A stretch of 64,000 bases of DNA. It comes from Mycolicibacterium tokaiense. GTDB lineage: Bacteria; Actinomycetota; Actinomycetes; Mycobacteriales; Mycobacteriaceae. Positions 9,402-19,323 of the stretch are shown piece by piece. The translations under genes were made by a program, and so were the position numbers. The notes below the pieces were generated by a model. The model was not told the DNA's origin. It was given only the letters and a program-made list of their open reading frames with translations, and ran no database searches. The stretch spans positions 1,736,001 to 1,800,000 of the forward strand of contig NZ_AP022600.1 in NCBI RefSeq assembly GCF_010725885.1, in the 5' to 3' direction. Within the stretch, counting starts at the first letter, position 1, and each line of letters starts with the position of its first letter.

Positions 9402-10385
9402 TCACGGCTTGGTTCGGTCCATCATGTCGACGATGCGCTGCAGATCATCAACCGACCCGAACTCCACGACGATCTTGCCCTTGCGCTTGCCCAGACTGAC
9501 CGTCACCCGGGTATCGAACGCACCGGACAGCCGTTCGGCCACATCCTGCAGCCCGGGCATCTGGATCGGCTTGCGGCGCGGGGCCGACGGGGCCTTGCCG
9601 TCCCCGCGGTTGGCCAGCGTCACCGCCTCCTCGGTGGCGCGCACCGACAAACCCTCGGCCACGATGCGCGCGGCCAGTTCCTCCTGAGCCTCGGCGCCGG
9701 CCTCCAGCGCCAACAGCGCCCGGGCGTGCCCGGCCGAGAGCACCCCGGCGGCCACCCGGCGCTGCACCGCGATGGGCAACCGGAGCAGTCGGATCATATT
9801 GGTGATCAACGGGCGGGACCGACCGATACGCGACGCCAGTTCATCGTGGGTGACCCCGAACTCGTCGAGCAGCTGCTGGTACGCCGCAGCCTCTTCCAAC
9901 GGGTTCAACTGGGCGCGGTGGATGTTCTCCAACAGCGCGTCGCGGAGCATGTCATTGTCGGTGGTCTCGCGCACGATCGACGGAATGGTCGCCAATCCCG
10001 CTTCCTGCGACGCGCGCCACCGCCGCTCCCCCATCACCAGCTGGTAGCGCGCCGGCGCTCCTGGGGCGGTGTTCGGCAACGCACGCACCACGATGGGCTG
10101 CATCAAACCGAACTCTTTGATGGAGTGCACCAGCTCGTTGAGCGCCTCTTCGTCGAACACCTGACGCGGCTGACGAGGGTTGGGCTCGATGGCTGCGGGA
10201 TCGATCTCCCGGTACACCGCGCCGACTTCGCTCACCGCCGGCGGCGGACCGCCGATCAGGACGTCCGCCGCAGCGCTGCCCAATTTCGGACTCAGCGAAC
10301 CAGTGTCACCGTCGGCCGGTCCGGTCGGGATCAGCGCACCGAGACCCCGTCCGAGGCCACCCTTGCGTCGCGATGCTTGCGTCAT
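9402..10385 (-). CDS. parB: Chromosome-partitioning protein ParB
   Basis: 327 residues. ParB is a CTP-dependent clamp that loads at parS and spreads to organise the origin. The CTP-binding GERR motif is at 119-122 and the parS-reading helix-turn-helix at about 177-200 (a [14 protein letters not shown] segment). The C-terminal dimerisation domain ends in [11 protein letters not shown] short basic N-terminus ([15 protein letters not shown]) interacts with ParA in this family. The start overlaps the parA stop by four bases. Three parS sites lie 0.9-1.6 kb upstream. Confidence 0.97.
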   Translation of the reverse strand: MTQASRRKGGLGRGLGALIPTGPADGDTGSLSPKLGSAAADVLIGGPPPAVSEVGAVYREIDPAAIEPNPRQPRQVFDEEALNELVHSIKEFGLMQPIVVRALPNTAPGAPARYQLVMGERRWRASQEAGLATIPSIVRETTDNDMLRDALLENIHRAQLNPLEEAAAYQQLLDEFGVTHDELASRIGRSRPLITNMIRLLRLPIAVQRRVAAGVLSAGHARALLALEAGAEAQEELAARIVAEGLSVRATEEAVTLANRGDGKAPSAPRRKPIQMPGLQDVAERLSGAFDTRVTVSLGKRKGKIVVEFGSVDDLQRIVDMMDRTKP

Positions 10386-11329
10386 GCGTGTCCCTTCGGT
10401 GTGGCGGCACCGCGCTCGGCGAGTTCGCGGCTGGCGTCGAGATAGCTCATGGCACCCCGCGAACCGGGGTCGTAGTCAATGATGGTCATGCCGTAACCGG
10501 GCGCTTCGGACACCTTCACACTGCGCGGTATCACCGTCCGCAGCACCTTGTCACCGAAGAAGCGGCGCACCTCGTCGGCGACCTGGTCCGCGAGCTTCGT
10601 GCGCCCGTCGTACATCGTCAACAGCACTGTGGTGACATTCAAAGTGGGGTTCAGATGCGCCTTGACCATCTCGATGTTGTTCATCAGCTGGGACACACCC
10701 TCGAGTGCGTAGTACTCGCACTGGATGGGGATCAACACCTCCGGTGCCGCTACCAACGCGTTCAACGTGAGCAGTCCCAGCGACGGTGGGCAGTCGATGA
10801 ACACGTAGTCGAAGTCGGAGTCGGCGAGCTCAGTCAACGCATTGCGCAGCCGGTTCTCCCGTGCCACCAGTGAGACCAGTTCGATCTCCGCACCGGCCAG
10901 GTCGATGGTCGCGGGCACACAGAACAGGCGCTGATTGTTCGGGCTCTGCTGGACCGCCTCATGCAAGGTGACCTCACCGATGAGCACCTCATAGGACGAC
11001 GGCGTCCCCGACTGGCGACGCTCGATGCCCAAGGCGGTGCTGGCATTGCCCTGGGGATCGAGGTCGATCACCAGAACCTTCAGGCCCTGGACCGCCAGGG
11101 CCGCAGCCATGTTGACCGCCGTGGTCGTCTTACCCACGCCGCCCTTCTGGTTGGCGATGGTGAAGACCCGGCGATGCAGCGGGCGTGGTAAGAGATTGGC
11201 GGTGTGGAGTACGTGCATGGCACGCTCGGCGGCCGCACCGATCGGGGTGTCCGAGCCGCTCCCCCCGGTCCACGTTTCACGTGAAACAGTTTCACGTGAA
11301 ACATCGGCCCCCCGCGGTGGCACGCTCAT
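10382..11329 (-). CDS. parA: Chromosome-partitioning ATPase ParA
   Basis: 315 residues from ATG 11329, preceded by an AGGAGGGG ribosome-binding site at about 11333-11340 and overlapping the rsmG stop (ATGA). A longer frame continues upstream but lies inside rsmG. The deviant Walker A box KGGVGKTTT is at residues 62-70, and the FIDCPPSLG Walker B is further on. The first about 50 residues form a linker whose [10 protein letters not shown] segment is simply two parS sites read as codons. ParA moves ParB-parS complexes away from the replicating origin. Confidence 0.96.
   Translation of the reverse strand: MSVPPRGADVSRETVSRETWTGGSGSDTPIGAAAERAMHVLHTANLLPRPLHRRVFTIANQKGGVGKTTTAVNMAAALAVQGLKVLVIDLDPQGNASTALGIERRQSGTPSSYEVLIGEVTLHEAVQQSPNNQRLFCVPATIDLAGAEIELVSLVARENRLRNALTELADSDFDYVFIDCPPSLGLLTLNALVAAPEVLIPIQCEYYALEGVSQLMNNIEMVKAHLNPTLNVTTVLLTMYDGRTKLADQVADEVRRFFGDKVLRTVIPRSVKVSEAPGYGMTIIDYDPGSRGAMSYLDASRELAERGAATPKGHA
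11274..11287. promoter_or_regulatory. parS site 1
   Basis: Perfect 14-bp palindrome GTTTCACGTGAAAC, the universal ParB-binding sequence, located inside the 5' part of parA. Confidence 0.95.
11289..11302. promoter_or_regulatory. parS site 2
   Basis: A second perfect GTTTCACGTGAAAC, one base after site 1, so the two form a tight tandem pair within the parA coding sequence. Confidence 0.95.
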
Positions 11330-12024
11330 CGACCCCTCCTGCCCGACGGCTTGCGCTGCCGCTGTCTCGACTCCGCCGTGCGACGCGCCACTACGACGGT
11401 CGCCGGCGGCTCTAGATACTCCACGCCACATCTCATCACCTTCGGGTCTACAACACCTAACGATGCCATGGCGGCGCTGTGTTCGGCGATCTCGGACTCC
11501 GCCCGGTCACCCTTGAGCGCCAGCATCAGCCCATCCGCCTTCAGCAGCGGCGCGGTCCAGCGCGTCAGCTTGTCCAGCGCGGCGACCGCGCGAGAGGTGA
11601 CGAAATCGAAGTCTGCGCCCTCGCGCGCGGCCGGCTCCTCCGCGCGATGCCGAGACACCCGCACTCCGTCCAGCGCAAGCTCATCGATCACGTACTCCAG
11701 AAACACGGTGCGGCGCAGCATCGGCTCGATCAGCGTGACGTCGAGGTCCGGCCTGGCGATCGCGAGCGGGATACCGGGCAGCCCCGCACCGCTTCCCACG
11801 TCCGCACCGCGTTGTCCCTCGGGGATCAGCTCGGCGATCGCGGCGCTGTTGAGAACATGGCGATCCCACAGTCGCTCGGTCTCGCGAGGTCCGATCAGAC
11901 CCCGCTCCACTCCGTCCGTCGCAAGAATCTCGACATACCGCTGCGCCAACGCCAAACGGCCGCCGAACACGTCGGCGGCCGCTTCTGGGACACTCGCCGC
12001 GTGGTCGTGTTTCACGTGAAACAT
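11326..12024 (-). CDS. rsmG: 16S rRNA (guanine-527-N7)-methyltransferase RsmG (GidB)
   Basis: 232 residues from ATG 12024. The enzyme uses SAM to methylate G527 in the 530 loop of 16S rRNA; its loss gives low-level streptomycin resistance. The SAM-binding [13 protein letters not shown] motif and the downstream [12 protein letters not shown] segment identify the family. The opening codons MFHVKH are parS site 3 read in frame. The 3' end overlaps parA by four bases. Confidence 0.95.
   Translation of the reverse strand: MFHVKHDHAASVPEAAADVFGGRLALAQRYVEILATDGVERGLIGPRETERLWDRHVLNSAAIAELIPEGQRGADVGSGAGLPGIPLAIARPDLDVTLIEPMLRRTVFLEYVIDELALDGVRVSRHRAEEPAAREGADFDFVTSRAVAALDKLTRWTAPLLKADGLMLALKGDRAESEIAEHSAAMASLGVVDPKVMRCGVEYLEPPATVVVARRTAESRQRQRKPSGRRGR
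12009..12022. promoter_or_regulatory. parS site 3
   Basis: Perfect GTTTCACGTGAAAC (TGTTTCACGTGAAACA in context) overlapping the start codon region of rsmG, about 720 bp from the tandem pair. Confidence 0.95.
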
Positions 12025-12062
12025 CCTCCCCGATCGACGAGAACTACATCAATGTAACTAGC

Positions 12063-12623
12063 TCAATCAACCAGGATCACGACACGGCGAGACGGCTCCA
12101 CACCCTCACTCTCGCTGTGCACCCCCGCAACCGCGGCCACAGCGTCGTGCACGATCTTGCGCTCGAACGGCGTCATCGGAGCCAGCTGCTCGCGCTCCCC
12201 GCTCTCGAGCACTCGTCGGGCCACCTTGTCCCCGAGCGCCGCCAACTCATCACGGCGGCGACGACGCCAGCTGGCGATGTCCAGCATCAACCGGCTACGC
12301 TCCCCCGTCTTCTGGTGCACGGCCAGCCGGGTCAGCTCCTGGAGTGCATCGAGCACCTCGCCCTTACGACCGACCAACTTCACCAGGTCCTCACCGCCGT
12401 CGATGCTCACCACCGCGCGGGACCCTTCCACGTCGAGATCGATGTCACCGTCGAAGTCCAGGATGTCCAGGAGCTCTTCGAGGTAGTCACCGGCGATCTC
12501 GCCTTCGGCCACCAATCGGTCTTCCTGATCACCCGGCTTGCCCGTGGACTCAGCCTGGTCCTCGGTGACGACGGCCGTCTCGTCGACCTCGACGGGCTGT
12601 TCGGTGGTCTCTGCTTCAGTCAT
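12063..12623 (-). CDS. jag: Jag/SpoIIIJ-associated RNA-binding protein (KH and R3H domains)
   Basis: 186 residues from ATG 12623, which has a GAGAGGG ribosome-binding site at 6-7 nt; an ATG two codons upstream abuts that site and is less likely. An acidic N-terminal about 65 residues precedes a KH domain (GRKGEVLDALQELTRLAVH) and a C-terminal R3H domain (HDAVAAVAGVHSESEG). It probably binds RNA; homologues (KhpB) act with KhpA in cell elongation. Neighbouring yidC is its classical partner gene. Equivalent to Rv3920c. Confidence 0.9.
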   Translation of the reverse strand: MTEAETTEQPVEVDETAVVTEDQAESTGKPGDQEDRLVAEGEIAGDYLEELLDILDFDGDIDLDVEGSRAVVSIDGGEDLVKLVGRKGEVLDALQELTRLAVHQKTGERSRLMLDIASWRRRRRDELAALGDKVARRVLESGEREQLAPMTPFERKIVHDAVAAVAGVHSESEGVEPSRRVVILVD

Positions 12624-12749
12624 TTCCATCCCTCTCAGTCACACTGTGGCTTCCACACCGTGCCGATGAACCCGGAGGTCGTCAGGCACAACAGTGTCGG
12701 TCTTCACTTGGCGGCGGCTCTGGGTTCCCTACCCGCGCCTGCCGTGCGG

Positions 12750-13811
12750 TCAGCGTTTGCGTTTTTTGGGTTTGGCCCCGGGCCGCGGCGTGTTCGTCGG
12801 GGCGGCAGCGCCATTGGTCTTCGCCGTCGGAGTCTCGGGCGCCGTGTCAGCGACCGGTGCCTCGTCCTCGGTGGACGAGGTGGCGGCCGTACCGGTGCCG
12901 GGCTTCTTCTTCGGCTTCTTACCGGGGGCCGGGGCATTGGCAGCCCGCCGCTCGATGGCTTCCTGCTTCTTGGCTTCTTCTTCTTCCTCGATCTTGCCGA
13001 AGACGTAATGCTGCTGCCCGAAGGTCCAGATGTTGTTGGCGAACCAGTACAGGATGATCGCCAGCGGAAGGAACGGACCACCCACGGTCACGCCCAGGGG
13101 AAAGACGTAGAGCGCCAGCTTGTTCATGATCGCGGTCTGCGGATTGGCAGCCGCCTCAGGGCTCTGCCGCGCGATCGAGGCGCGGCTGTTGAAATAGGTC
13201 GCCACACCGGCGGCGATCATCACCGGTACACCCACCAGGATCACGGCCACCCGGTCGAATTCGGTGAACGCGTCCAGACCGGTGGTCTGGATCATGGTGG
13301 CGCCCAGCGGCGCACCGAAGAGGTTGGCATCCAGGAAGTTGCGGACGTCGGCGGCGCTGAAGAAGTAGTTCGCTGTCTGTGCGTTCTCGGCCACCGACAA
13401 CTGCAGCTGACCGAAACCGCCCTGGGTGCGGTTGAAGGAGCGCAGCACATGGAACAGGCCGATGAACACCGGGATCTGCGCCAGCATCGGCAGACAGCCG
13501 AGGATCGGGTTGAAGCCGTGTTCACGCTGCAGCTTCTGCATCTCCAGCGCCATGCGTTGGCGATCCTTGCCGTACTTCTTCTGCAACGCCTTGATCTGCG
13601 GCTGCAACTCCTGCATCTGCCGCGTGGTGCGGATCTGCCGCACGAACGGCTTGTAGAGGATCGCGCGGAGCGTGAACACCAGGAACATCACCGCCAGCGC
13701 CCACGCGAAGAAATTCGACGGCCCGAGCAGGAAAGCGAACGCCTTGTACCAGACCCACATGATCCCGGAGACCGGGTAGTAGATGAAGTCCAGGCTGAAC
13801 CAATTAAACAT
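12750..13811 (-). CDS. yidC: Membrane protein insertase YidC
   Basis: 353 residues. Five membrane segments are visible between about residues 5 and 235, with the cytoplasmic coiled region ([21 protein letters not shown]) typical of Oxa1/YidC. The final about 110 residues are a charged, alanine/proline/lysine-rich tail that probably contacts the ribosome. It inserts membrane proteins alone or with SecYEG. Overlaps the upstream yidD by 8 nt. Confidence 0.95.
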   Translation of the reverse strand: MFNWFSLDFIYYPVSGIMWVWYKAFAFLLGPSNFFAWALAVMFLVFTLRAILYKPFVRQIRTTRQMQELQPQIKALQKKYGKDRQRMALEMQKLQREHGFNPILGCLPMLAQIPVFIGLFHVLRSFNRTQGGFGQLQLSVAENAQTANYFFSAADVRNFLDANLFGAPLGATMIQTTGLDAFTEFDRVAVILVGVPVMIAAGVATYFNSRASIARQSPEAAANPQTAIMNKLALYVFPLGVTVGGPFLPLAIILYWFANNIWTFGQQHYVFGKIEEEEEAKKQEAIERRAANAPAPGKKPKKKPGTGTAATSSTEDEAPVADTAPETPTAKTNGAAAPTNTPRPGAKPKKRKR

Positions 13812-14091
13812 ACGACTCGTTTCTGCCGCCGCTCACGGCATCTGTATCTGGAGTCCTGTCGGGACGGTCGGGGATCGGGTCCCATCCTCCCCGATGCCAT
13901 GGTCCACACTTCGCCAGGCGAACCACTGTCAGCCAAGAGCCTCGGAGCAGACCGAACTCGGTGAGCGCATCGACGGCGTACTGGCTACAGGTCGGGGTGA
14001 ATCGGCACGTGGGCAGGCGCAGCGGCGAGACCGTGTGGCGGTAGAGCTGAATGAGGAAGATCAGCGCGCGGGTGGGGAATCGCCGATTCAT
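13804..14091 (-). CDS. yidD: Membrane protein insertion efficiency factor YidD
   Basis: 95 residues with the DUF37 signature: an N-terminal hydrophobic/amphipathic helix ([16 protein letters not shown]), then [15 protein letters not shown] and a GGWDPIPD end motif. It assists YidC. It is embedded between rnpA and yidC with overlaps on both sides (ATGA with rnpA). Confidence 0.93.
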   Translation of the reverse strand: MNRRFPTRALIFLIQLYRHTVSPLRLPTCRFTPTCSQYAVDALTEFGLLRGSWLTVVRLAKCGPWHRGGWDPIPDRPDRTPDTDAVSGGRNESYV

Positions 14092-14444
14092 CGGCGTGCA
14101 CCCGGTGAACGGTGAGCGCGGTCGAGACCCGCCCGCAGTTGACGGTCCAGCACGGGTGAGGACGCCGCCGCACTGCCGGGAAGTGCCCGGATGACCACCC
14201 GGTCACACGGATCCAGATTGTCGACGACAGCGCGAGCCACGTGCCGCAACTTGCGGGCGACCCGGTGGCGGACCACCGCCGTACCCACGGATTTGGCGAC
14301 GACGAGCCCGATACGGGGACCGTCAGGATGTCCCTCGTCGTGATGTCGATGGACTACGAGATCAGACTGCGCCGCCCGGGCGCCACGTCTGACAGTGGTA
14401 CCGAACTCGGCGGACCGGGTCATCCGATACTGCGCGGGGAGCAA
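14088..14444 (-). CDS. rnpA: Ribonuclease P protein component
   Basis: 118 residues from TTG 14444, 22 nt after rpmH; an ATG seven codons later is possible, but mycobacterial RnpA begins with this LPAQYRM-like segment. It carries the RNA-binding [25 protein letters not shown] motif core (RNR-type). It binds the RNase P RNA for tRNA 5' maturation. Confidence 0.92.
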   Translation of the reverse strand: MLPAQYRMTRSAEFGTTVRRGARAAQSDLVVHRHHDEGHPDGPRIGLVVAKSVGTAVVRHRVARKLRHVARAVVDNLDPCDRVVIRALPGSAAASSPVLDRQLRAGLDRAHRSPGARR

Positions 14445-14466
14445 CGTCGGAGACTGCCTGTGTGAA

Positions 14467-14610
14467 TCAGGCAGTCAGCGAGCGACGCCCCTTGCGGCGC
14501 CGGCCGGTCACGATCGCGCGGCCCGCGCGCGTGCGCATCCGGAGCCGGAATCCATGCACCCGTGCGCGGCGCCGGTTGTTCGGCTGGAAGGTCCGCTTGC
14601 CCTTGGCCAC
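14467..14610 (-). CDS. rpmH: 50S ribosomal protein L34
   Basis: 47 residues from GTG 14610, with an AAGGAGA ribosome-binding site about 8 nt upstream; the longer open frame to 14661 has no such site. The product starts [20 protein letters not shown], the invariant L34 sequence, and ends in a basic [11 protein letters not shown] tail. It heads the rpmH-rnpA-yidD-yidC-jag group that diverges from dnaA. Confidence 0.97.
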
Positions 14611-14783
14611 GGCTGTCTCTCCTTGTTGCGTTTGGCCAGCGACACTGCGCCTGCAGTTCACAGGCGAGCGCGATGGCCGTTGGTAAGCTCACTGCGTCTT
14701 GCTCGAAACCGGCGCGGTTCACACGGATCGACAAACCTGATCCGGGTTCGCTGCCGTGCCGCCGACGTTCGGGCGACTGTTCG

Positions 14784-14812
14784 AGGGTACTGACGCGGTT
14801 GCGCTGGGTCAA
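14784..14812 (-). promoter_or_regulatory. Sigma-A promoter of the rpmH operon
   Basis: On the minus strand TTGACC (14807-14812) and TACCCT (14784-14789) are separated by exactly 17 nt, a near-ideal housekeeping promoter about 175 nt upstream of the rpmH start. Confidence 0.75.
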
Positions 14813-14931
14813 ACCTGCTTGTTCCCGCCTGCGCCAGCGCCGGAAACCTCAACCTCAGACGGGTCACCGGCGGCAACGGTCGTGAGCCCGCCCAGCGCCC
14901 GCCGGAAGCTTTACGGAATGTTGTCGAACGG

Positions 14932-14960
14932 TTGGCACCCCGAGATAAAACTGTTAGCTT
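14932..14960 (+). promoter_or_regulatory. Candidate sigma-A promoter of dnaA
   Basis: TTGGCA at 14932-14937 and TAGCTT at 14955-14960 with a 17-nt spacer, reading toward dnaA and leaving a leader of about 225 nt. A second -10-like hexamer TAGACT lies at 15072-15077 without a good -35. The area matches where mycobacterial dnaA promoters are mapped. Confidence 0.5.
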
Positions 14961-15102
14961 CTGCCAATGCCGTTTCCGACCGGGACGGCCACGACAACCA
15001 AGCGAGGATGCCGGGTCGAGAGCCTCCGCGGATTGCACCATCTGCGAATCGAACCCACATCGCGTCGCCGCTAGACTGCCAGGCGAGGACCAACCGCCGA
15101 CA

Positions 15103-15134
15103 CTGTCCACACCTGTGGATAACTCTGTGGATGG
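15103..15134. promoter_or_regulatory. DnaA-box cluster in the dnaA leader
   Basis: Three 9-mers occur within 32 bp: CTGTCCACA (15103-15111, plus strand), a perfect TTATCCACA read on the minus strand (15114-15122) and CCATCCACA on the minus strand (15126-15134). Boxes here are suited to autoregulation of dnaA and may form the left part of oriC. The rest of the 14611-15190 spacer holds only the promoters noted. Confidence 0.75.
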
Positions 15135-15190
15135 TTGGACTCGACCCGTCGGTTGTGTACCAAATCAGTTCGAATCAGGGGGATCCGTCG

Positions 15191-16699
15191 TTGACTGATG
15201 ACCCCGGGACCGGCTTCGCGACCATGTGGAGCGACGTCGTCTCCGAACTCAACGGTGACCTCCCCAGTAACGGCACCAACGGCGAGAGCCTGGTTCGTCC
15301 CCTCACACCGCAACAGCGGGCGTGGCTCAAGCTCGTCAAACCTCTGACCATCGTGGAGGGCTTCGCCCTGCTCTCGGTGCCCAGCAGTTTCGTGCAGAAC
15401 GAGATCGAACGGCATCTGCGGATCCAGATCACCGACGCCCTGAGTCGCCGGCTCGGTCAACGCGTCGAACTCGGCGTCCGCATCGCGCCCCCCGACGACA
15501 ACGACGACGGTCTGGCTCTGGTCACCGATCTCAACCCCGAGATGGCCGACACTCCCGCCGAGTCCGACGAGGTCGATGAGGACAGTGAGGCGCTGGCCAG
15601 CGCACACGAGAGCTGGCCGTCCTACTTCAACGGCCATCGCAACACCCAGCCCTCGCCGGCCGCCGAAGGTGCCAGCCTGAACCGTCGCTACACCTTCGAC
15701 ACCTTCGTCATCGGCGCCTCCAACCGCTTCGCCCACGCCGCCGCGCTGGCCATCGCCGAAGCGCCCGCGCGCGCCTACAACCCCCTGTTCATCTGGGGCG
15801 AATCCGGGCTCGGCAAGACCCACCTGCTGCACGCCGCAGGCAACTACGCCCAGCGTCTCTTTCCGGGCATGCGGGTGAAGTACGTCTCCACCGAGGAATT
15901 CACCAACGACTTCATCAACTCGCTGCGCGACGACCGCAAGGTCGCGTTCAAGCGCAGTTACCGCGACATCGATGTGCTGCTGGTCGACGACATCCAGTTC
16001 ATCGAGGGCAAAGAAGGTATCCAGGAGGAGTTCTTCCACACCTTCAACACCCTGCACAACGCGAACAAACAGATCGTGATCTCGTCCGACCGCCCGCCCA
16101 AACAGCTGGCCACCCTGGAGGACCGGCTGCGCACCCGCTTCGAATGGGGTCTGATCACCGACGTCCAGCCGCCGGAGCTGGAGACGCGTATCGCCATCCT
16201 GCGCAAGAAGGCGCAGATGGAACGCCTCGATGTGCCCGACGACGTCCTCGAGCTCATCGCCAGCAGCATCGAACGCAACATCCGCGAACTCGAAGGCGCG
16301 CTGATCCGCGTCACGGCATTTGCCTCGCTGAACCAGACGCAGATCGACAAGGCACTGGCCGAGATCGTCCTGCGCGACCTGATCGCCGACGCCGGCACCA
16401 TGCAGATCAGCGCGGCCACCATCATGGCCGCCACAGCCGAGTACTTCGACACCACCGTCGAGGAACTGCGCGGCCCCGGCAAGACCAGGGCCTTGGCGCA
16501 GTCCCGCCAGATCGCCATGTACCTGTGCCGCGAGCTGACCGACCTCTCCCTCCCCCGCATCGGTCAGGCCTTCGGCCGCGACCACACCACGGTGATGTAC
16601 GCGCAGAAGAAGATCCTCAACGAGATGGCTTACCGCCGAGAGGTCTTCGATCACGTCAAAGAGCTCACCGCGCGGATCCGCCAGCGCTCCAAGCGCTGA
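15191..16699 (+). CDS. dnaA: Chromosomal replication initiator DnaA
   Basis: 502 residues from TTG 15191 (product begins TDDPGTGF, matching M. tuberculosis DnaA); the frame stays open upstream but those codons are in the promoter/DnaA-box region. Domain I is at about 1-95, followed by an acidic variable domain II to about 155. The AAA+ domain carries Walker A GESGLGKT near 203 and the LLVDDIQF Walker B near 263. Domain IV has the [11 protein letters not shown]-binding signature near the C-terminus. It binds DnaA boxes on either side of its own gene to open oriC. Confidence 0.98.
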   Translation: MTDDPGTGFATMWSDVVSELNGDLPSNGTNGESLVRPLTPQQRAWLKLVKPLTIVEGFALLSVPSSFVQNEIERHLRIQITDALSRRLGQRVELGVRIAPPDDNDDGLALVTDLNPEMADTPAESDEVDEDSEALASAHESWPSYFNGHRNTQPSPAAEGASLNRRYTFDTFVIGASNRFAHAAALAIAEAPARAYNPLFIWGESGLGKTHLLHAAGNYAQRLFPGMRVKYVSTEEFTNDFINSLRDDRKVAFKRSYRDIDVLLVDDIQFIEGKEGIQEEFFHTFNTLHNANKQIVISSDRPPKQLATLEDRLRTRFEWGLITDVQPPELETRIAILRKKAQMERLDVPDDVLELIASSIERNIRELEGALIRVTAFASLNQTQIDKALAEIVLRDLIADAGTMQISAATIMAATAEYFDTTVEELRGPGKTRALAQSRQIAMYLCRELTDLSLPRIGQAFGRDHTTVMYAQKKILNEMAYRREVFDHVKELTARIRQRSKR

Positions 16700-17190
16700 A
16701 GCACACCCCGATCGACCCGCTCCGCCGACCATGTCGGCGTGTCGCCCCCTGCGTGCCGTCGCCAATATTTCGTCACAGTGACCCCAGCGGTCCCACGCCA
16801 CCATGTGGACGCCCCTGTGTACAACCTGGTTGCCGGTGGGATGAAATCCGGGACAGTCGCGCACAACCACACGTTCTCCACAGCTGCCCGATGTTGTGCG
16901 CACAACCATCCACCGGTTCTGCACACCCCCGCAGCGGTCTGGTCAGCACCGGAACCCTGTCATCCCCAATGTGCACAGCCCCTAATACTGTTGCTTATCT
17001 TTATCTCTAATCTTCTTTCCAACAGAAGGGGCTTGGGGACATCGTCGTCTCACCGGCCCAACGGCGGCATGCAGCGCAGGTGTCGGCCCGATCGGTTAGC
17101 TTTCAAGTTCCAGGAGAAAGCTCTACGGTGAGTCTTCGACTGCGGCTACGGTCGTTGTGCTGGACGTGATCGTGTGATTGAAGGGACGCT
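16700..17190. other. oriC: Origin of replication spacer (oriC) between dnaA and dnaN
   Basis: This 491-bp gene-free spacer is the established oriC position in mycobacteria. It holds scattered near-consensus DnaA boxes: TGTGTACAA at 16816-16824 and TTCTCCACA at 16874-16882 (each one mismatch), plus weaker ones at 16804-16812 and 16918-16926. A perfect palindrome TTGTGCGCACAA lies at 16894-16905. The AT-rich stretch at about 16981-17022 (TAATACTG, TTATCTTTATCTCTAATC) is the best candidate for the unwinding element. The dnaN promoter must also lie near its right end. Confidence 0.85.
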
Positions 17191-18393
17191 ATGGCCGTGG
17201 CCACCACCGTGGGACTGACCGACTTGAAGTTCCGCCTGGTTCGAGACGACTTCGCCGACGCCGTGGCGTGGGTGGCGCGCAATCTGCCGTCCCGTCCCAC
17301 CGTGCCGGTGCTGGCCGGAGTGCTGCTGACCGGGTCCGATGAGGGCCTGACCATTTCCGGGTTCGACTACGAAGTGTCCGCCGAAGTCCAGGTTGCCGCC
17401 GAAATCGCCTCTCCTGGTGCAGTTCTGGTCTCCGGGAGGCTGCTCTCCGACATCACCCGGGCCTTGCCGAACAAGCCGGTGGACGTCAGCGTGGAAGGCA
17501 CCCGGGTGTCGCTCACCTGCGGCAGCGCCCGCTTCTCCCTGCCCACCATGGCTGTCGAGGATTACCCGACCCTGCCGACCCTGCCCGAGGACACCGGGGT
17601 GGTGCCCTCGGATCTGTTCGCTGAGGCCATCGGCCAGGTGGCGGTGGCGGCCGGCCGCGATGACACCCTGCCGATGCTGACCGGCATCCGCGTGGAGATC
17701 TCCGGCGACAACGTGGTGCTCGCCGCCACCGACCGGTTCCGGCTGGCGGTCCGCGAGGTGACCTGGTCGACCACCGGCCCGGAGACCGAGGCCGCGGTGC
17801 TGGTCCCGGCCAAGACGTTGGCCGAGGCGGCCAAGACGGGCACCGGGGGTGCCGATGTGCACCTGTCGCTGGGCTCCGGCGCGGGCGTCGGTAAGGAGGG
17901 TCTGCTGGGTATCCGCAGCAGCGGCAAACGCAGCACCACCCGACTCCTCGACGCGGAGTTCCCGAAGTTCCGGCAGCTGCTGCCCAGTGAGCACACCGCC
18001 GTGGCCACCATCGGGGTGGCCGAACTCACCGAAGCCATCAAGCGTGTGGCCCTGGTTGCCGACCGCGGTGCGCAGGTGCGCATGGAATTCGGTGACGGCG
18101 TGCTGCGGCTGTCCGCCGGCGCCGACGATGTCGGGCGGGCCGAGGAAGACCTGCCCGTGGAGTTCGCCGGGGAACCCCTGACCATCGCCTTCAATCCCAC
18201 CTATCTCACCGACGGGCTCAGCTCGTTGCACTCGGAGCGGGTGTCCTTCGGGTTCACCACCCCGAGCAAGCCGGCGGTGCTGCGCCCGGCGTCCGGAGAT
18301 GACGCCGACGCGACACCCACCGGTAACGGTCCGTTCCCGGCCGAGCACACAGACTATGTGTATCTGCTGATGCCGGTCCGACTTCCGGGCTGA
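17191..18393 (+). CDS. dnaN: DNA polymerase III beta subunit (sliding clamp)
   Basis: 400 residues from ATG 17191 with a GAAGGGA site 6 nt upstream. The three repeated clamp domains are recognisable, with [11 protein letters not shown] early, the [13 protein letters not shown] motif in the middle and the invariant YLLMPVRL end that forms the protein-binding pocket region. It is the processivity ring of the replicative polymerase and the target of griselimycins. First gene right of oriC. Confidence 0.98.
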   Translation: MAVATTVGLTDLKFRLVRDDFADAVAWVARNLPSRPTVPVLAGVLLTGSDEGLTISGFDYEVSAEVQVAAEIASPGAVLVSGRLLSDITRALPNKPVDVSVEGTRVSLTCGSARFSLPTMAVEDYPTLPTLPEDTGVVPSDLFAEAIGQVAVAAGRDDTLPMLTGIRVEISGDNVVLAATDRFRLAVREVTWSTTGPETEAAVLVPAKTLAEAAKTGTGGADVHLSLGSGAGVGKEGLLGIRSSGKRSTTRLLDAEFPKFRQLLPSEHTAVATIGVAELTEAIKRVALVADRGAQVRMEFGDGVLRLSAGADDVGRAEEDLPVEFAGEPLTIAFNPTYLTDGLSSLHSERVSFGFTTPSKPAVLRPASGDDADATPTGNGPFPAEHTDYVYLLMPVRLPG

Positions 18394-18427
18394 CCGTCGT
18401 CCGAGTTCCGTAGAGGAAGGTTTTTGC

Positions 18428-19321
18428 ATGCAGTTGGGTCTCGTGGGTTTGGGCAAAATGGGTTTCAACATGCGCGAGCGACTGCGCGAAGGTGGCCATG
18501 AGGTAGTGGGCTTCGACCCCCGTCCCGAGGTCAGCGACGTGCCGGATCTCGCCGGACTCGCGGCGAGCCTGCAGGGGCCCAGGGTGGTCTGGGTGATGGT
18601 CCCGTCGGGGCCGATCACTCGCGAGACCATCGTCGGACTGGCTGACGTGCTCAGCGAGGGCGACCTGGTGATCGACGGCGGCAACTCCCGCTACACCGAA
18701 GACAAGCCGCATGCAGAACTGTTGGCGCACAAGGGCATCGGCTTCATCGACGCCGGCGTGTCCGGCGGTATCTGGGGCCTGACCGAGGGCTACGGCCTGA
18801 TGGTCGGGGGCAGCGACGACGACATCGCACGCGTGATGCCGATCTTCGACACGCTGCGCCCCCCCGGCCCCCGCGAAGACGGATTTGTCCACGCCGGACC
18901 TGTCGGCGCCGGGCACTTCACCAAGATGGTGCACAACGGCATCGAGTACGCGTTGATGACCGCGTACGCCGAGGGTTACGAGGTGCTGGCAGCCGAGGAC
19001 CTGGTCAAGGACCCGCAAGCGGTGTACCAGGCCTGGACCAACGGAACGGTGGTCCGCTCCTGGCTGCAGCAGTTGCTGGCCAAGGCACTCAAGGAAGATC
19101 CGGAGCTGGCTCAGATCAGCGGGTACACCGAGGATTCCGGTGAGGGCCGCTGGACGGTGGAGGAAGCGATCCGGCTCCGCGTGCCGGTTCCCAGTATCGC
19201 CGCTTCGCTGTTCGCCCGGTTCCTGTCCCGTCAAGACGACTCCCCGACCATGAAAGCTGTTGCTGCGCTGCGTAATCAGTTCGGCGGCCACGCGGTCAAG
19301 CGGGTCGGGCTGTCCGGCTGA
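18428..19321 (+). CDS. gnd: 6-phosphogluconate dehydrogenase, short NAD-type
   Basis: 297 residues from ATG 18428 with GAGGAAGG just upstream. The N-terminal [12 protein letters not shown] dinucleotide site, the [10 protein letters not shown] substrate loop and the [19 protein letters not shown] catalytic helix identify the decarboxylating enzyme of the pentose phosphate pathway. Its length (about 300 residues, not 470) marks the bacterial GndA-short class. It sits between dnaN and recF, 34 nt after dnaN and 2 nt before recF, as in M. smegmatis; M. tuberculosis lacks a gene at this position. Confidence 0.93.
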   Translation: MQLGLVGLGKMGFNMRERLREGGHEVVGFDPRPEVSDVPDLAGLAASLQGPRVVWVMVPSGPITRETIVGLADVLSEGDLVIDGGNSRYTEDKPHAELLAHKGIGFIDAGVSGGIWGLTEGYGLMVGGSDDDIARVMPIFDTLRPPGPREDGFVHAGPVGAGHFTKMVHNGIEYALMTAYAEGYEVLAAEDLVKDPQAVYQAWTNGTVVRSWLQQLLAKALKEDPELAQISGYTEDSGEGRWTVEEAIRLRVPVPSIAASLFARFLSRQDDSPTMKAVAALRNQFGGHAVKRVGLSG

Positions 19322-19323
19322 CC

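Noticed and set aside
15071..16924. 617-codon minus-strand frame opposite dnaA
   Set aside because: Antisense shadow of a conserved gene; the dnaA product is unmistakable.
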